Assembly: GCF_017068455.1 (NCBI RefSeq)
Contig: NZ_CP070608.1
Span: 3,515,488-3,579,487 of the forward strand
Reading direction: 5' to 3'
DNA from: Fulvivirga lutea
GTDB lineage: Bacteria; Bacteroidota; Bacteroidia; Cytophagales; Cyclobacteriaceae
Length of the DNA: 64,000 bases
Position 1 is the first letter of the stretch; each line of letters opens with the position of its first letter. Below are positions 43,342 to 53,115 of this stretch, in pieces. Under the pieces are notes generated by a model that saw only the letters and a program-made list of their open reading frames with translations, had not been told where the DNA came from and ran no database searches. Position numbers and translations under genes: made by a program.

Positions 43342-44143
43342 TCTGGCATTACTGCTGTTAGCGCTGCCTCTAGCTAGTTACAGTCAGGATAGCTTGCGTT
43401 TAGCAAAGCCAGATAGCATTAGAACAGTTAGAGTATTACAAGCCACTGATAGTGCCCAACTCCAAAACAAAAGCACCACTGACACTGCTAAAGTTGAATT
43501 AACTAAGGCTGCAGAACAGGAGCAGGCGAATAAAAGCAAGGCCAAGAAAGAAAAGCTTCCTAAAAGCGACACTGCCAGAATAAAAATTACGAGTGGGCCT
43601 CAGATATATATTGATTATGGAAAGCTTTTAACATTACCTTCAGAATTTGAGCAAAAATTTGAAATTGGGTTAGCATATCAGTTTAAAAATAGGTTTCAAC
43701 CTAATTTTCATTTTGGTATTGCAACAATACAACCAGATGCTGCCATTGAAAATGGCGAATATACCTCCGAAGGAAGTTATTGGCGGGCGGGTGTCAACTA
43801 TCTCGTTCCGCTTGATCAGATTAATAGATTATTTATTGGGGTACGGTATGCACAATCTGAATTCAACGATTCTGGAAGCTATGAGATTACCAGCGAATTA
43901 TGGCCTACGTTTACCGAAAGTTTTGAACGTGATGGTTTTGCTGCCGATTGGTTTGAACTTGTGCTAGGCTCAGAAAAAATGTTTAAGAATGGCCATCTGT
44001 TATTAGGTGGTGAAGCTGGTGTTCGCTTTATCAACGAGAAAGATGAAGCAGAGTTTATTGACATCTACACTATTCCGGGTTATGGACTAACCTCCAATCA
44101 AAGCAGCCCATTTATAAATTTGTATGTCAAATATCAGTTTTAA
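43313..44143 (+). CDS. Outer-membrane beta-barrel protein (DUF6048-like)
   Basis: 276 residues. A signal peptide (MKQNLQHTFNLALLLLALPLASYSQ) precedes a linker rich in Asp, Thr and Lys, and then barrel strands typical of small Bacteroidota outer-membrane proteins (IYIDYGKLLTL, FEIGLAYQFKNRFQPNFHFGIA, FIGVRYAQSEF, WFELVLGSEKMF, PFINLYVKYQF with the terminal Phe). The start lies 29 bases inside the preceding lipoprotein gene, so they are coupled and probably interact. It meets the minus-strand surE gene tail to tail with a 4-base overlap. Confidence 0.7.
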   Translation: MKQNLQHTFNLALLLLALPLASYSQDSLRLAKPDSIRTVRVLQATDSAQLQNKSTTDTAKVELTKAAEQEQANKSKAKKEKLPKSDTARIKITSGPQIYIDYGKLLTLPSEFEQKFEIGLAYQFKNRFQPNFHFGIATIQPDAAIENGEYTSEGSYWRAGVNYLVPLDQINRLFIGVRYAQSEFNDSGSYEITSELWPTFTESFERDGFAADWFELVLGSEKMFKNGHLLLGGEAGVRFINEKDEAEFIDIYTIPGYGLTSNQSSPFINLYVKYQF

Positions 44144-44916
44144 CTGATATCGTCCCAATCTTCATTCAAATGTAAAATCGCATGATGGGCTGTCATATCA
44201 TATTGGCATGGCACTACTGAAACATAGTTGTTAGCAATGGCCCATTCGTCATTATCCTCACCTTTGTCGTGATTTACAAAGTTACCGGCCATCCAGAAAT
44301 ATCTGCGACCATTGGGATCGTGCCTTTGATCAAAATCCTCTTGCCACGTAGCATTTGCCTGTCTGCAAATCTTAATTCCTCTAATAGATTCGTTCCTCTT
44401 GGGAGGAAAGTTCACATTTAATGCTACACCTTTCGTAAGGCCTTTATCTAACACATTTTTTGCAATGCGTTTTACATATTCACTTACGTGAGATAAATCC
44501 GCATCTGAGGAGTAATCGCATAAAGAAAAGCCTATGGCAGGCAAGCCTTCCAACGAAGCTTCAATAGCAGCCGACATGGTTCCACTATACAACACACTGA
44601 TTGAGGTATTACTTCCATGATTAATACCGCTTACTACTAAATCAGGTTTTCTGTCTTTTAATACAAAATGCTTGGCAATTTTAACGCAATCGGCAGGGGT
44701 TCCGCTGCATTCATAGGCCTTCACATCGCCAAACAAATCATTAGGTTCCAATCTCAAAGTATTACCTATAGTTATAGCATGCCCCATGCCGCTTTGAGGG
44801 CCATCTGGAGCGACTACTACTACCTCCCCCAGTTCTTTCATCACATTAACTAGTAATCTAATTCCCCTTGAGGTTATTCCATCATCATTGGAAACAAGTA
44901 TCAGTGGTTTTGCCAT
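44140..44916 (-). CDS. surE: 5'/3'-nucleotidase SurE
   Basis: 258 residues. The SurE metal site SNDDGI is at residues 9-14 with the later SGINHGSN motif near 96, and GTPADCVK and YSGTMSAAIE are the usual family blocks. It removes phosphate from nucleoside 5'- and 3'-monophosphates, with possible exopolyphosphatase activity, in the cytoplasm and is linked to stationary-phase survival. The start overlaps the stop of the preceding secreted-protein gene by a single base, so it ends a three-gene unit: ribBA, unknown gene, surE. Confidence 0.95.
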   Translation of the reverse strand: MAKPLILVSNDDGITSRGIRLLVNVMKELGEVVVVAPDGPQSGMGHAITIGNTLRLEPNDLFGDVKAYECSGTPADCVKIAKHFVLKDRKPDLVVSGINHGSNTSISVLYSGTMSAAIEASLEGLPAIGFSLCDYSSDADLSHVSEYVKRIAKNVLDKGLTKGVALNVNFPPKRNESIRGIKICRQANATWQEDFDQRHDPNGRRYFWMAGNFVNHDKGEDNDEWAIANNYVSVVPCQYDMTAHHAILHLNEDWDDIS

Positions 44917-45551
44917 TATTTATTGGATGCGTTTTTTTCTTCGAATAACGAGTTATAGTACAACACTACTTTTAATAAATCTCCCCTCCTATCCGTTCTT
45001 ATTCTTTTCTGCTTTATAAATTTTTTAATCTGTTGTTCTCTATTTTTAAATATCCATTCCAGATCTCGTTTGGAGCCTCCAAACCTCTTAATCCCATCTT
45101 TGGCATCGAGAAAATAATATGTGTACACCAACTCAAGCCTACTATATGTACCAGCAATGGCATAAGGATTATTCACTACTTTATATTCAACTCTTTCCCT
45201 ACTTAACAAGCTCATGGGTCGGCCTTCATGAATTACCTCAAATAGAATAGGAGCTTCATAATCGTTATTTAAAGCGTACGGCAGGGCATAAAACTCACGA
45301 TACCTACTAACGGTTTTATCAAAAATCTCGAAATACAACAGTTTGCGGCCTGTCAGCGCCAAGGCAGTTCTCATGCCATCAGCAATATATTCTACAATAT
45401 CCGTTTCCTGAGAATACCTGATCTGGCCTCTTAACGTATCGCCTTCTATCGAAACTATTTTACCATCATGCCATACCTGCGATGGAAACTCCTGGCCAAC
45501 AGACACAAGAGTTGAGATAAAAAAGCAGAAGACCAATACGTTCTTTAACAC
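44916..45551 (-). CDS. Secreted protein of unknown function
   Basis: 211 residues, signal peptide about 1-19 (MLKNVLVFCFFISTLVSVGQ). The body reads as beta strands in which DGKIVSIEGDTLRGQIRYSQETDIVEYI is a motif of a Bacteroidota envelope protein family, followed by a basic helical C-terminus (KNREQQIKKFIKQKRIRTDRR). Placed between ribBA and surE, sharing one base with each, so co-transcribed, although its role is not linked to riboflavin by any motif. Confidence 0.65.
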   Translation of the reverse strand: MLKNVLVFCFFISTLVSVGQEFPSQVWHDGKIVSIEGDTLRGQIRYSQETDIVEYIADGMRTALALTGRKLLYFEIFDKTVSRYREFYALPYALNNDYEAPILFEVIHEGRPMSLLSRERVEYKVVNNPYAIAGTYSRLELVYTYYFLDAKDGIKRFGGSKRDLEWIFKNREQQIKKFIKQKRIRTDRRGDLLKVVLYYNSLFEEKNASNK

Positions 45552-46768
45552 TATTTTTTAAGGATTTGGTGACCCATTTTATCTCGCTTTGTTTCGAGAT
45601 ATTTATGGTTATGCTGATTAGGAGCAATCTCTATGCCGATGTTCTCCACAATTTCTAACCCATAACCAATTAAACCTACTCGCTTTTTAGGATTGTTAGA
45701 AATCAATTTAATCTTTCTCACTCCAATATCTCTAAGAATCTGTGCTCCCACACCATAATCACGTTGATCCATCTCAAAACCAAGTTTAAGATTCGCTTCT
45801 ACAGTATCAAGCCCTTCTTCCTGGAGTTTATATGCCTTCAGTTTATTTACCAAGCCAATGCCTCTTCCTTCCTGATTCATGTAAATGATTACACCTTTCC
45901 CCTCTTTTTCTACCATTTCCATGGCACCGTGTAGCTGGCCTCCACAATCACATCGGCAAGAGCCAAAAATATCACCAGTAACACACGATGAGTGTACTCG
46001 CACCATGACCGTTTCGTTTTCATCCCACTCCCCTTTTACCAAAGCAATATGATTTTCTCCTGTATTTTTTTGCTGATATACATGCAATTGAAAATCACCA
46101 TGCTCGGTAGGCATGTGCACATCAGAAACCTCTTTTGTGATGAGGCTTTCTTTTTCTACTCTGTACTTAATCAGGTCCTGAATACTTACCAGCTTCAAGT
46201 TGAATTTCTCAGCTACATGTACTAAGTCAGGCAACCTTGCCATGGAACCATCTTCATTCATAATCTCCACCAATACACCAGCCGGTCTAAATCCTGCAAG
46301 CCTGGCAAAATCGATAGCGGCCTCCGTGTGGCCTGCCCTTCTAAGAACTCCACCAGACTTCGCTCTAAGCGGAAATATATGACCAGGCTTACCTAATTCT
46401 TTGGGGTCAGTTTCAGGGTCTACAAGAGCCTTAATGGTCTTAAATCTGTCATGCGCAGAAATACCTGTGGTGCAGCCGTGTCCAATTAAATCAACCGATA
46501 CAGTAAAAGGAGTTTCGAAGGCCGCTGTATTTTTCCCTACCATTAATTCCAGGTCTAACTCCTCACACCTGCTTTCAATTAAGGGTACACAAATTAGGCC
46601 TCTACCATGCGTAGCCATAAAGTTTACTATCTCAGGCGTAATACATTCCGCAGCACAAATAAAATCACCTTCATTCTCGCGGTCTTCATCGTCTACTACA
46701 ATGATTACTTTTCCATTTTTAATGTCTTCTAACGCTTCCTCTATCGTATTCAGTTGTATGTCTTGCAT
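45551..46768 (-). CDS. ribBA: Bifunctional 3,4-dihydroxy-2-butanone-4-phosphate synthase/GTP cyclohydrolase II
   Basis: 405 residues: the RibB domain (1-205, motifs [31 protein letters not shown]) is fused to a RibA domain (206-405). The zinc Cys set is in [17 protein letters not shown] and the arginine motif in [13 protein letters not shown]. It makes two precursors of riboflavin, from ribulose-5-phosphate and from GTP. The TACTTTTG promoter lies just upstream. I looked for an FMN riboswitch in the 148-base leader region and did not see one. Confidence 0.96.
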   Translation of the reverse strand: MQDIQLNTIEEALEDIKNGKVIIVVDDEDRENEGDFICAAECITPEIVNFMATHGRGLICVPLIESRCEELDLELMVGKNTAAFETPFTVSVDLIGHGCTTGISAHDRFKTIKALVDPETDPKELGKPGHIFPLRAKSGGVLRRAGHTEAAIDFARLAGFRPAGVLVEIMNEDGSMARLPDLVHVAEKFNLKLVSIQDLIKYRVEKESLITKEVSDVHMPTEHGDFQLHVYQQKNTGENHIALVKGEWDENETVMVRVHSSCVTGDIFGSCRCDCGGQLHGAMEMVEKEGKGVIIYMNQEGRGIGLVNKLKAYKLQEEGLDTVEANLKLGFEMDQRDYGVGAQILRDIGVRKIKLISNNPKKRVGLIGYGLEIVENIGIEIAPNQHNHKYLETKRDKMGHQILKK

Positions 46769-46787
46769 GTTCTTTTTAAATATGCCG

Positions 46788-46795
46788 CAAAAGTA
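46788..46795 (-). promoter_or_regulatory. -7 box TACTTTTG of ribBA
   Basis: An exact TAnnTTTG on the minus strand followed by GCGGCA, 19 bases before the ribBA ATG. A TTTC stands where the -33 TTTG would be. The leader is too short for a riboswitch. Confidence 0.45.
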
Positions 46796-46916
46796 GCGGT
46801 TTTGATTGGTATTAGAAACTTACTTACTCAACACAATTGTGAGAGCAGATGTTCTTAATACCCCAAGTATTTGAACGTTATGTCAGCTAAGCTATATTTT
46901 TATAAATTTAGAGATC

Positions 46917-47495
46917 ATGAATGTTGACGAATACCTAAAAGTAAATAGGGCGCACCAACAGGAACTCACGTTATTGAGGGGAATTTTACTTTCCTGTGGC
47001 CTGAAAGAAACAATAAAGTGGGGCATGCCTGTTTACACAATTGGCGGTAAAAATATTGTAGGTATGAGCTCCTTTAAATCTTATTTTGGCTTATGGTTCT
47101 TTCAGGGCGCACTATTAAAAGATTCTCATAATGTTCTGGTAAATGCACAGGATGGTAAAACAAAAGCCATGAGGCAATGGCGCTTTACCAATAGCACGGA
47201 AGTTGATGAGGAACTGGTAAAGAGCTATGTAATGGAGGCAATAAAAAATCAAAAAGCCGGCAAAGAAATAAAACCGGAAAGAAAGCCGTTGATTATTCCT
47301 GACTTATTAGTTGAAGCATTAAATGACGATCAGAGTTTAAAGAAAGCTTTTGAAAAGTTTACACTCTCTAAACAACGTGAATTTGCTGATTACATTAAAG
47401 ATGCTAAACAGGAGCAAACCAAATTAGCTAGATTAAAGAAAATTAAACCTTACATACTTTCTGGAACAGGATTAAATGACAAATACAAAAAGTAA
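46917..47495 (+). CDS. DUF1801/YdeI-type protein (OmdA family)
   Basis: 192 residues. The N-terminal DUF1801 part has LRGILLSCGLKETIKWGMPVYTI and WFFQGALLKD; the C-terminal Lys/Arg-rich helix block PDLLVEALNDDQSLKKAFEKFTLSKQRE FADYI-type region is the YdeI/OmdA domain. Cytoplasmic, iron-chaperone-like fold, role unknown. The start is divergent from ribBA. The GNAT gene begins inside its last seven codons, suggesting coupling. Confidence 0.82.
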   Translation: MNVDEYLKVNRAHQQELTLLRGILLSCGLKETIKWGMPVYTIGGKNIVGMSSFKSYFGLWFFQGALLKDSHNVLVNAQDGKTKAMRQWRFTNSTEVDEELVKSYVMEAIKNQKAGKEIKPERKPLIIPDLLVEALNDDQSLKKAFEKFTLSKQREFADYIKDAKQEQTKLARLKKIKPYILSGTGLNDKYKK

Positions 47496-47931
47496 TATCA
47501 GGCCTTATAAAAGCGAGGATTTCGATCAACTCATTTCAATTTTCAAATTAAATACACCCACTTATTTTGATCCTAAAGAAGTGGTAGATTTTGAAAACTA
47601 TTTAATACAAGAGCCTGACAATCATTACGTTATTGAAAGTGATGGTGAAGTTAAAGGCTGCTGTGGCTATAAAATTGACGATAGAAATTCAGGCCACATT
47701 ACATGGATATTTTTTCATCCGGATACTCAGGGAAAAGGTATGGGACAAAAAATTGTCAATTTTTGCCTCGATAAAATTGCCGAACAAGCCAATGTTCACA
47801 GTGTGGTTGTAAGAACTTCTCAGCTTGCTCATAAATTCTTTGAAAAGTTCGATTTCAAACTTGAGTATATTAAAAACGATTTTTGGGGCAAAGGCCTTGA
47901 CCTTTACTATATGACTAAAGAAACTTCTTAA
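47476..47931 (+). CDS. GNAT-family N-acetyltransferase
   Basis: 151 residues. The acetyl-CoA binding strand-loop is visible as HITWIFFHPDTQGKGMGQKIVNFCLDKI (the Q/RxxGxG/A motif is QGKGMG), with the ending FFEKFDFKLEYIKNDFWGKGLDLYYM typical of the family. Substrate unknown. It overlaps the DUF1801 gene by 20 bases and the convergent glutamate-synthase-like gene by four. Confidence 0.85.
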   Translation: MTNTKSNIRPYKSEDFDQLISIFKLNTPTYFDPKEVVDFENYLIQEPDNHYVIESDGEVKGCCGYKIDDRNSGHITWIFFHPDTQGKGMGQKIVNFCLDKIAEQANVHSVVVRTSQLAHKFFEKFDFKLEYIKNDFWGKGLDLYYMTKETS

Positions 47932-49658
47932 TTAGTCAGCTCTTCTTCCTGCATTTTCATTTCACCTACTGTCATTCCCTTATCGCGTGCTTTCTTACGT
48001 TCGAGACTTGCTTCATAGGCCGATATACCATGTAATTCAGATAAGTAATCTAAATGACCCGGTGAGGTTACCACCATGATATCATCAGGCGTGATATCGC
48101 TAGGTGTTTCATAACCGCATGATTCTGCCAGCATTTGGGTTTCTTTATATAGTGAATCGGCATATTTAGCCACACGCTTAGCAGCTGCTTCAATATCTAA
48201 AGCCTTTTCTAAACGTCTATTTTGTGTGGCAATGCCTGTCGGACAATGATTTGTATGGCACTCCAATGCCTGGATGCAACCTAATGCCAACATAAAACCT
48301 CGAGCCATATAAACTGCATCCGCTCCCAAAGCCATAGCTACAGCAATCTCAATTGGTGTAGCAATTTTACCACTCGCAAAAATCACAACCTTATCACGAA
48401 CACCATGACGTTTAAATGCCCAATCGGCCACAGCCAAGGCTTGTTTCATTGGTAAACCAGAATAACTACTGAGCACATATGGCGCAGCTCCCGTACCACC
48501 ATCACCACCATCAATCACAATGTAGTCAGGTCCCCTACCCGGCTCCTTTTTTATCTTTTCAGCCACTGCCTCAATCTCAGAGGTGTGTCCAATTACCATT
48601 TTAATACCAGTAGGTTTCTTAGTTATATTTCTTACCCGATCAATAAAATCAAATAATCCATCTACATCGGTAAACTCTTTATGCCTGGCGGGAGCATACG
48701 CATCTTTACCCATTGGTATTTTCCTGATTTTAGAAATTTCTTCTGTTATTTTTTCTTTTAAAAGCATACCTCCTTTACCCGGCTTGGCACCTTGAGCAAG
48801 TTTTATTTCAAACATTTTCACTTGTGGATGCTGCGCCATCTCCCTTAGAAGATTATCATCCATATTTCCTTCATCATCTCTAATGCCGTATTTGGCTGTT
48901 CCAATTTGAAAGATCAAATCTCCACCACCATATTCATGACATGGGGCTAAAGAGCCTTCTCCAGTATTATGAAAAATGCCAGCCATTTGCGCTCCCTTGT
49001 TTAAGGCGGCATGTGCTCGATATGATAGCGCTCCGTACGACATAGCGCTGATATGCACAAAGTGCTTTAATTCCACTGGTTCAACTCCAGTATGCTTTCC
49101 GATAATCTTCGAATACGTTTTACCTGTTTCTTCACCCGTTTTAATAGTTGTGTTGGTAAAAGTGGCTGGCATAATTAAGGTGGTTCCTACCTTATCCATA
49201 TCTATCTGGCTACCGAATCCAATGGTATTTCTTACACCGTTGGCAGTTTCGTATACCCAATTTCGTGTAATTCTATTGTATGGTGTTTCCTCCTGATCGT
49301 TTAAAAACAGGTACTGGCGCAACAATGGGCCCATTTTTACCAGCATCTTTCTTCCCCAGATCACAACAGGAAACATTCGTTGAATCGGGTTTTCCGTTTG
49401 GCGTTTATCATGAATGAATAATATAATCACCCCGATACCTAAGCCAAACAGCACAAACTCACCGGTGAGTGTAGCTGCCCATGTAAAAATACCTACACTT
49501 TCTAATGTAGCACTCTGCAAATAATACCCATAAGCTGCCGTTGCTGCGGTAGTTAATAAAAACCAAGTAATGGTATATGCATTGAATCCTTTCAAAAAAG
49601 AATTAAATGAGGGTGTGCCAGAGATGCTCTGCTGATGGAATTTTCTTTCTGAAGCCAT
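47928..49658 (-). CDS. FMN-binding glutamate synthase-like protein with membrane anchor
   Basis: 576 residues. Two hydrophobic helices near the N-terminus (about 27-48 and 58-80) precede a GltB-type central/FMN domain: YGALSYRAHAALNKGA, GEGSLAPCHEYGGGDLIFQ, LAQGAKPGKGG, VIDGGDGGTGAAPYVL and the [3Fe-4S] motif CIQALECHTNHCPTG. Family knowledge: these archaeal/bacterial GltB-like proteins lack the amidotransferase domain, so a true glutamate synthase role needs a partner; none is adjacent. The membrane helices suggest an electron-transfer link. Function not certain. Confidence 0.85.
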   Translation of the reverse strand: MASERKFHQQSISGTPSFNSFLKGFNAYTITWFLLTTAATAAYGYYLQSATLESVGIFTWAATLTGEFVLFGLGIGVIILFIHDKRQTENPIQRMFPVVIWGRKMLVKMGPLLRQYLFLNDQEETPYNRITRNWVYETANGVRNTIGFGSQIDMDKVGTTLIMPATFTNTTIKTGEETGKTYSKIIGKHTGVEPVELKHFVHISAMSYGALSYRAHAALNKGAQMAGIFHNTGEGSLAPCHEYGGGDLIFQIGTAKYGIRDDEGNMDDNLLREMAQHPQVKMFEIKLAQGAKPGKGGMLLKEKITEEISKIRKIPMGKDAYAPARHKEFTDVDGLFDFIDRVRNITKKPTGIKMVIGHTSEIEAVAEKIKKEPGRGPDYIVIDGGDGGTGAAPYVLSSYSGLPMKQALAVADWAFKRHGVRDKVVIFASGKIATPIEIAVAMALGADAVYMARGFMLALGCIQALECHTNHCPTGIATQNRRLEKALDIEAAAKRVAKYADSLYKETQMLAESCGYETPSDITPDDIMVVTSPGHLDYLSELHGISAYEASLERKKARDKGMTVGEMKMQEEELTN

Positions 49659-49775
49659 AATATTGAGTGATTTAAACTTATAAGCTAGTAGGATATTATG
49701 AGATAATCAAGCTTAATTAGTATTAAACATGACTGTTGGGCCTTGAATCTTATAGACTATGTGCAACTTGTAGAG

Positions 49776-49783
49776 TAGATTTG
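49776..49783 (+). promoter_or_regulatory. -7 box TAGATTTG for the small membrane gene
   Basis: An exact TAnnTTTG lies 25 bases before a GTG and 40 bases before the ATG of the small gene that follows. No matching -33 element was found. Confidence 0.33.
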
Positions 49784-49823
49784 AGAATAATCAATAAAAC
49801 AAACGAGAGTGAAAGATCAAGAA

Positions 49824-50060
49824 ATGGCTAATATGCCAACGGAGGACATAAAACAGAAAATATCGATTAATACCGGCATCAGTATAGGCTTTATAGTATT
49901 ATTTGTATTTATACTTCTTTCATCAGGCTATTTGGTATTCATTAAAGGGAATATGGCATTTGTTGGTTTAATGGTAATTCCTGCATGCATGGCTCCAATT
50001 TTAATTTCAATTGGAAAAAACAATAGCAAGCTAAAAGAAGAGTTAGCCAAAAGATCTTAA
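49824..50060 (+). CDS. Small two-helix membrane protein, unknown function
   Basis: 78 residues from the ATG at 49824 (MANMPTEDIKQK); a GTG at 49809 would add five residues. Two membrane helices are clear (about 18-39 GISIGFIVLFVFILLSSGYL and 47-65 MAFVGLMVIPACMAPILI) with a short Lys/Asn-rich C-terminus. No family recognised. It meets the helicase gene tail to tail, four bases apart. Confidence 0.65.
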   Translation: MANMPTEDIKQKISINTGISIGFIVLFVFILLSSGYLVFIKGNMAFVGLMVIPACMAPILISIGKNNSKLKEELAKRS

Positions 50061-50063
50061 CAC

Positions 50064-52481
50064 TTAAAACTGCAACTGCATTTTCTTAACTCTATCTTCT
50101 AACTTTTCTGAGGTCACTTTTTCTCTCAATCGATCTACCATAATGGGAAACGCAAATGGCGTTGGTTTTTGTGGTTCAGTAATCACTATTTTTTGATTGT
50201 TGATTCTTTCCAATGCCTGTCTGATTCGAGCTTCTTCCAATTGAAAATCCATTACTTCCTCATAGGCCTGAAGCAACAATAAGTTATCTGATTCATAATC
50301 GTTGAACACATCAAAAAATAACTGTGAAGATGACTGTATGTGTCGGTCTTTAATTTGATTTCCTGGATAACCCTTAAAAACCAATCCTGATATGGAAGCA
50401 ATATCTCTGAATCGCCTTCTTCCCATCTCCACAGAATTAATACCGGCCTGAATATCTTTCCATAAATCATCAGTGGTTAAAACATCCGTTTCAATAGCTT
50501 CATAAATTGGTATTTCTTGGTCCGAGAGCAATTCAAAGCCGTAATCATTCATGGCAATGCTTAGTGATATCGGAGTAATTCGTGACAATCGCAAAGCAAT
50601 GAGAGCAGCCATTCCCTCATGAACAAAACGACCTTCGAAGGGATACATGAGCACATGGTAGCCCTCATCACTCTTAAAATATTCAATTAGAAATTCTTTT
50701 TTAGTAGGTAAGTGAGAGCGCTCTTTTTGCAAATCCATTAGTGGTTTAATAAACTGTAATTCGGGGTCCTCCACCGTTGGCTTTGTTAACTCATGAAGTT
50801 TCTTTCTGAGCATAACAGAAAGTTGCGATGATAAAGGCATTCTGCCTCCTTGCCACGATGGGACAGCTTTCGCCTTCTTTTTGGTATTTCTCACCTGAAC
50901 ATCCATTCCCTTAATTCTTACCAATTCTAAATTTCGGCCTGCAAACCAAAATACATCTCCGGGGTTGAGCCGCGAAATAAAGTATTCCTCCACGGTGCCT
51001 ATGTATTTACCGGAAGTATACTTCACCTTTAAAGAAGCATCGCTTACAATGGTACCTATAGACATCCGATGCCGCATGGCAATCCTTCGATCTGATACTT
51101 TGTATATACCATCTTCTAATTCAACTTTTCGGTATTCATCATAGGCAGATAAAGAGGCTCCACCAGTGGTTATGAAATTTAGTAACCAGTGCCATTCTTC
51201 TTCAGAAATACTATTGTATGAAAACGTTGATTTAACTTCCTTGTAAATATCTTTTGACCGAAACCCCTCAGAAACGGCCAAAGTAATAAGGTATTGAATG
51301 AGTACATCGAATGATCTCAGATATGGGATTCTATCTTCTACCAAACCCTCTCCAATGGCATTTCTAAGCGCAGCTGCCTCAATTAATTCAAGCGAATGTG
51401 TAGGTACAAAATATATTTTACTAAGTGCACCCGGAGCATGGCCGCTCCTTCCTGCCCTTTGCATGAACCTTGCCACACCTTTAGGACTACCCACCTGAAT
51501 AATAGTTTCCACAGGGCGAAAATCCACACCTAAATCCAAACTAGAAGTACATACCACGGCCTTCAATTGCCCATGATACAACTGATCCTCCACCCAATCT
51601 CTTAGCTCCCTGCTAATAGAGCCATGATGCATGGCCATGATACCCGCCAACTGTGGCGCCCTCTCCAACAGTTTTTGATACCATATTTCAGCGAATGAGC
51701 GGGTATTGGTAAAAATCAGAGTACTATTACTGTTTTCGATAATCGGTATCACCTTATCGATAAGGTTTACACCCAAATGGCCTGCCCAGGGTAATTCATC
51801 CACAGATTCAGGAAAAACACTTTCTACTTCAATAGCCTTTTCTATATCCGCGCGTATCAGCTTAAACGATTTTTCATCGCCCAACAATGCTTCAATGGCC
51901 TGTTCCATATTACCGATGGTAGCAGAGATTCCCCATATACGTAAATTATCGCTCACCGATTTTAGCCTGGAAAGTGCCAGCTCCATTTGAACTCCCCTTT
52001 TTGAACCAATAAGTTCATGCCACTCATCGCAAACTATTGCCCTTAGGTTTTTAAACAAGTTGGGGTAGCCCTTTTGTGCCAGCATAAGATGAAGGCTTTC
52101 AGGGGTTGTGATCAAAAACTCAGGAGGATTCTTTTTCATCGCATTCCTCTCCTTTGTGGAGGTATCACCGGTACGAACCCCCACTTTCCACTGCATTCCC
52201 AAACCATCAATGGCTCGCTCGGTAGCATTAGCTATTTCCTTGGCCAGTGCCCTGATGGGAGTAATCCAAATTACTTGCAGGCCATTGTTTGTATCATGTA
52301 AACCATCCAACAAAGCAGGTACTACCAATGAATAAGTTTTTCCGCTGCCTGTAGGTGCATTCACCAAACCATGATTTCCTTCCAAATAAGATTCCCATGC
52401 TTCTCGCTGGAAATCAAAGACATTCCAATCTTTGGATTCGAACCACTTCGCTCCTATAGCTATTAACTCACCATTGGTCAT
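50064..52481 (-). CDS. Ligase-associated DNA damage response DEXH-box helicase (Lhr-like)
   Basis: 805 residues. Superfamily 2 motifs: Walker A NAPTGSGKTYSL, motif Ia TPIRALAKEIA, TTPESL, DEWH in VCDEWHELIG, SATIGN, and motif VI FMQRAGRSGHAPG. A winged-helix and Lhr-core C-terminal domain follow. Family knowledge: this Lhr branch is usually encoded next to an ATP-dependent DNA ligase, a metallophosphoesterase (PdeM) and an exonuclease in a DNA-damage operon; here none of these is in the neighbourhood, so the gene is orphaned. The cytoplasmic translocase acts on 3' overhang DNA in relatives. Confidence 0.9.
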   Translation of the reverse strand: MTNGELIAIGAKWFESKDWNVFDFQREAWESYLEGNHGLVNAPTGSGKTYSLVVPALLDGLHDTNNGLQVIWITPIRALAKEIANATERAIDGLGMQWKVGVRTGDTSTKERNAMKKNPPEFLITTPESLHLMLAQKGYPNLFKNLRAIVCDEWHELIGSKRGVQMELALSRLKSVSDNLRIWGISATIGNMEQAIEALLGDEKSFKLIRADIEKAIEVESVFPESVDELPWAGHLGVNLIDKVIPIIENSNSTLIFTNTRSFAEIWYQKLLERAPQLAGIMAMHHGSISRELRDWVEDQLYHGQLKAVVCTSSLDLGVDFRPVETIIQVGSPKGVARFMQRAGRSGHAPGALSKIYFVPTHSLELIEAAALRNAIGEGLVEDRIPYLRSFDVLIQYLITLAVSEGFRSKDIYKEVKSTFSYNSISEEEWHWLLNFITTGGASLSAYDEYRKVELEDGIYKVSDRRIAMRHRMSIGTIVSDASLKVKYTSGKYIGTVEEYFISRLNPGDVFWFAGRNLELVRIKGMDVQVRNTKKKAKAVPSWQGGRMPLSSQLSVMLRKKLHELTKPTVEDPELQFIKPLMDLQKERSHLPTKKEFLIEYFKSDEGYHVLMYPFEGRFVHEGMAALIALRLSRITPISLSIAMNDYGFELLSDQEIPIYEAIETDVLTTDDLWKDIQAGINSVEMGRRRFRDIASISGLVFKGYPGNQIKDRHIQSSSQLFFDVFNDYESDNLLLLQAYEEVMDFQLEEARIRQALERINNQKIVITEPQKPTPFAFPIMVDRLREKVTSEKLEDRVKKMQLQF

Positions 52482-52563
52482 TTGCTAAAGATAGGTATTA
52501 TGCCTTTTTGATTGTCGAGTTCCAACCAATTTAGCTGTGCATGTGTCATCTTATTGAAAACAT

Positions 52564-52571
52564 TAAATTTG
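52564..52571 (+). promoter_or_regulatory. -7 box TAAATTTG of the lipoprotein gene at 52577
   Basis: An exact TAnnTTTG ends five bases before the ATG, giving a leaderless or almost leaderless transcript. No -33 TTG at normal spacing. It supports the ATG at 52577 over the upstream ATG at 52541. Confidence 0.45.
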
Positions 52572-52576
52572 TAGAC

Positions 52577-53071
52577 ATGGTTAGATTCACTTTTCTATTA
52601 CTCTTAAGTGTAACTCTTTTCAGTTGCAATAAAGATGAAGAGCCTTTATTAAGTGGCGAGAAGACACTCCAAAGCGCTGATTATTTAATTTTTGGTAGAT
52701 ATGCAGGATTTTGTGTCGGTGAGGAATGCGTAGAGATTTTTAAGCTGGAAGATAACGTGCTTAGCGAAGACATCAACGATAATTACCCTGATTATAAAAT
52801 GCCATATAATGGGAATTTTCAACCATTGACCTCTTTAAAGATGCTTGATACAGAAAACATACTAACCCAAACTCCCGCATCAATATTTGCAATTCAGGAT
52901 ACCATTCTAGGTTGCCCTGATTGTGCCGATGGTGGTGGCGTTTATTTTGAATACAAACAAGGTGATGTACGCAGATATTGGCTAATTGATCAAATTAAAT
53001 CGAACATACCCGAGCAGATTCATCCATTAGTAGATGAAATTAACGCTATTGTAGACACTATCAATGAATAG
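52577..53071 (+). CDS. Lipoprotein of unknown function
   Basis: 164 residues; lipobox FSC (about Cys17) in MVRFTFLLLLSVTLFSC. The body has two conserved-looking Cys pairs (FCVGEECVE and LGCPDCADGGGVYFEYK), suggesting disulfides or a metal site. No family recognised. The start is set by the -7 box immediately upstream. Confidence 0.68.
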   Translation: MVRFTFLLLLSVTLFSCNKDEEPLLSGEKTLQSADYLIFGRYAGFCVGEECVEIFKLEDNVLSEDINDNYPDYKMPYNGNFQPLTSLKMLDTENILTQTPASIFAIQDTILGCPDCADGGGVYFEYKQGDVRRYWLIDQIKSNIPEQIHPLVDEINAIVDTINE

Positions 53072-53115
53072 CATTAATTCGTAAATTAGTAGAGTCATCA
53101 AACTCACTAGTTATT

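Noticed and set aside
46769-46916. FMN riboswitch upstream of ribBA
   Set aside because: The space between promoter box and ATG is under 20 bases and no conserved riboswitch stems are seen.
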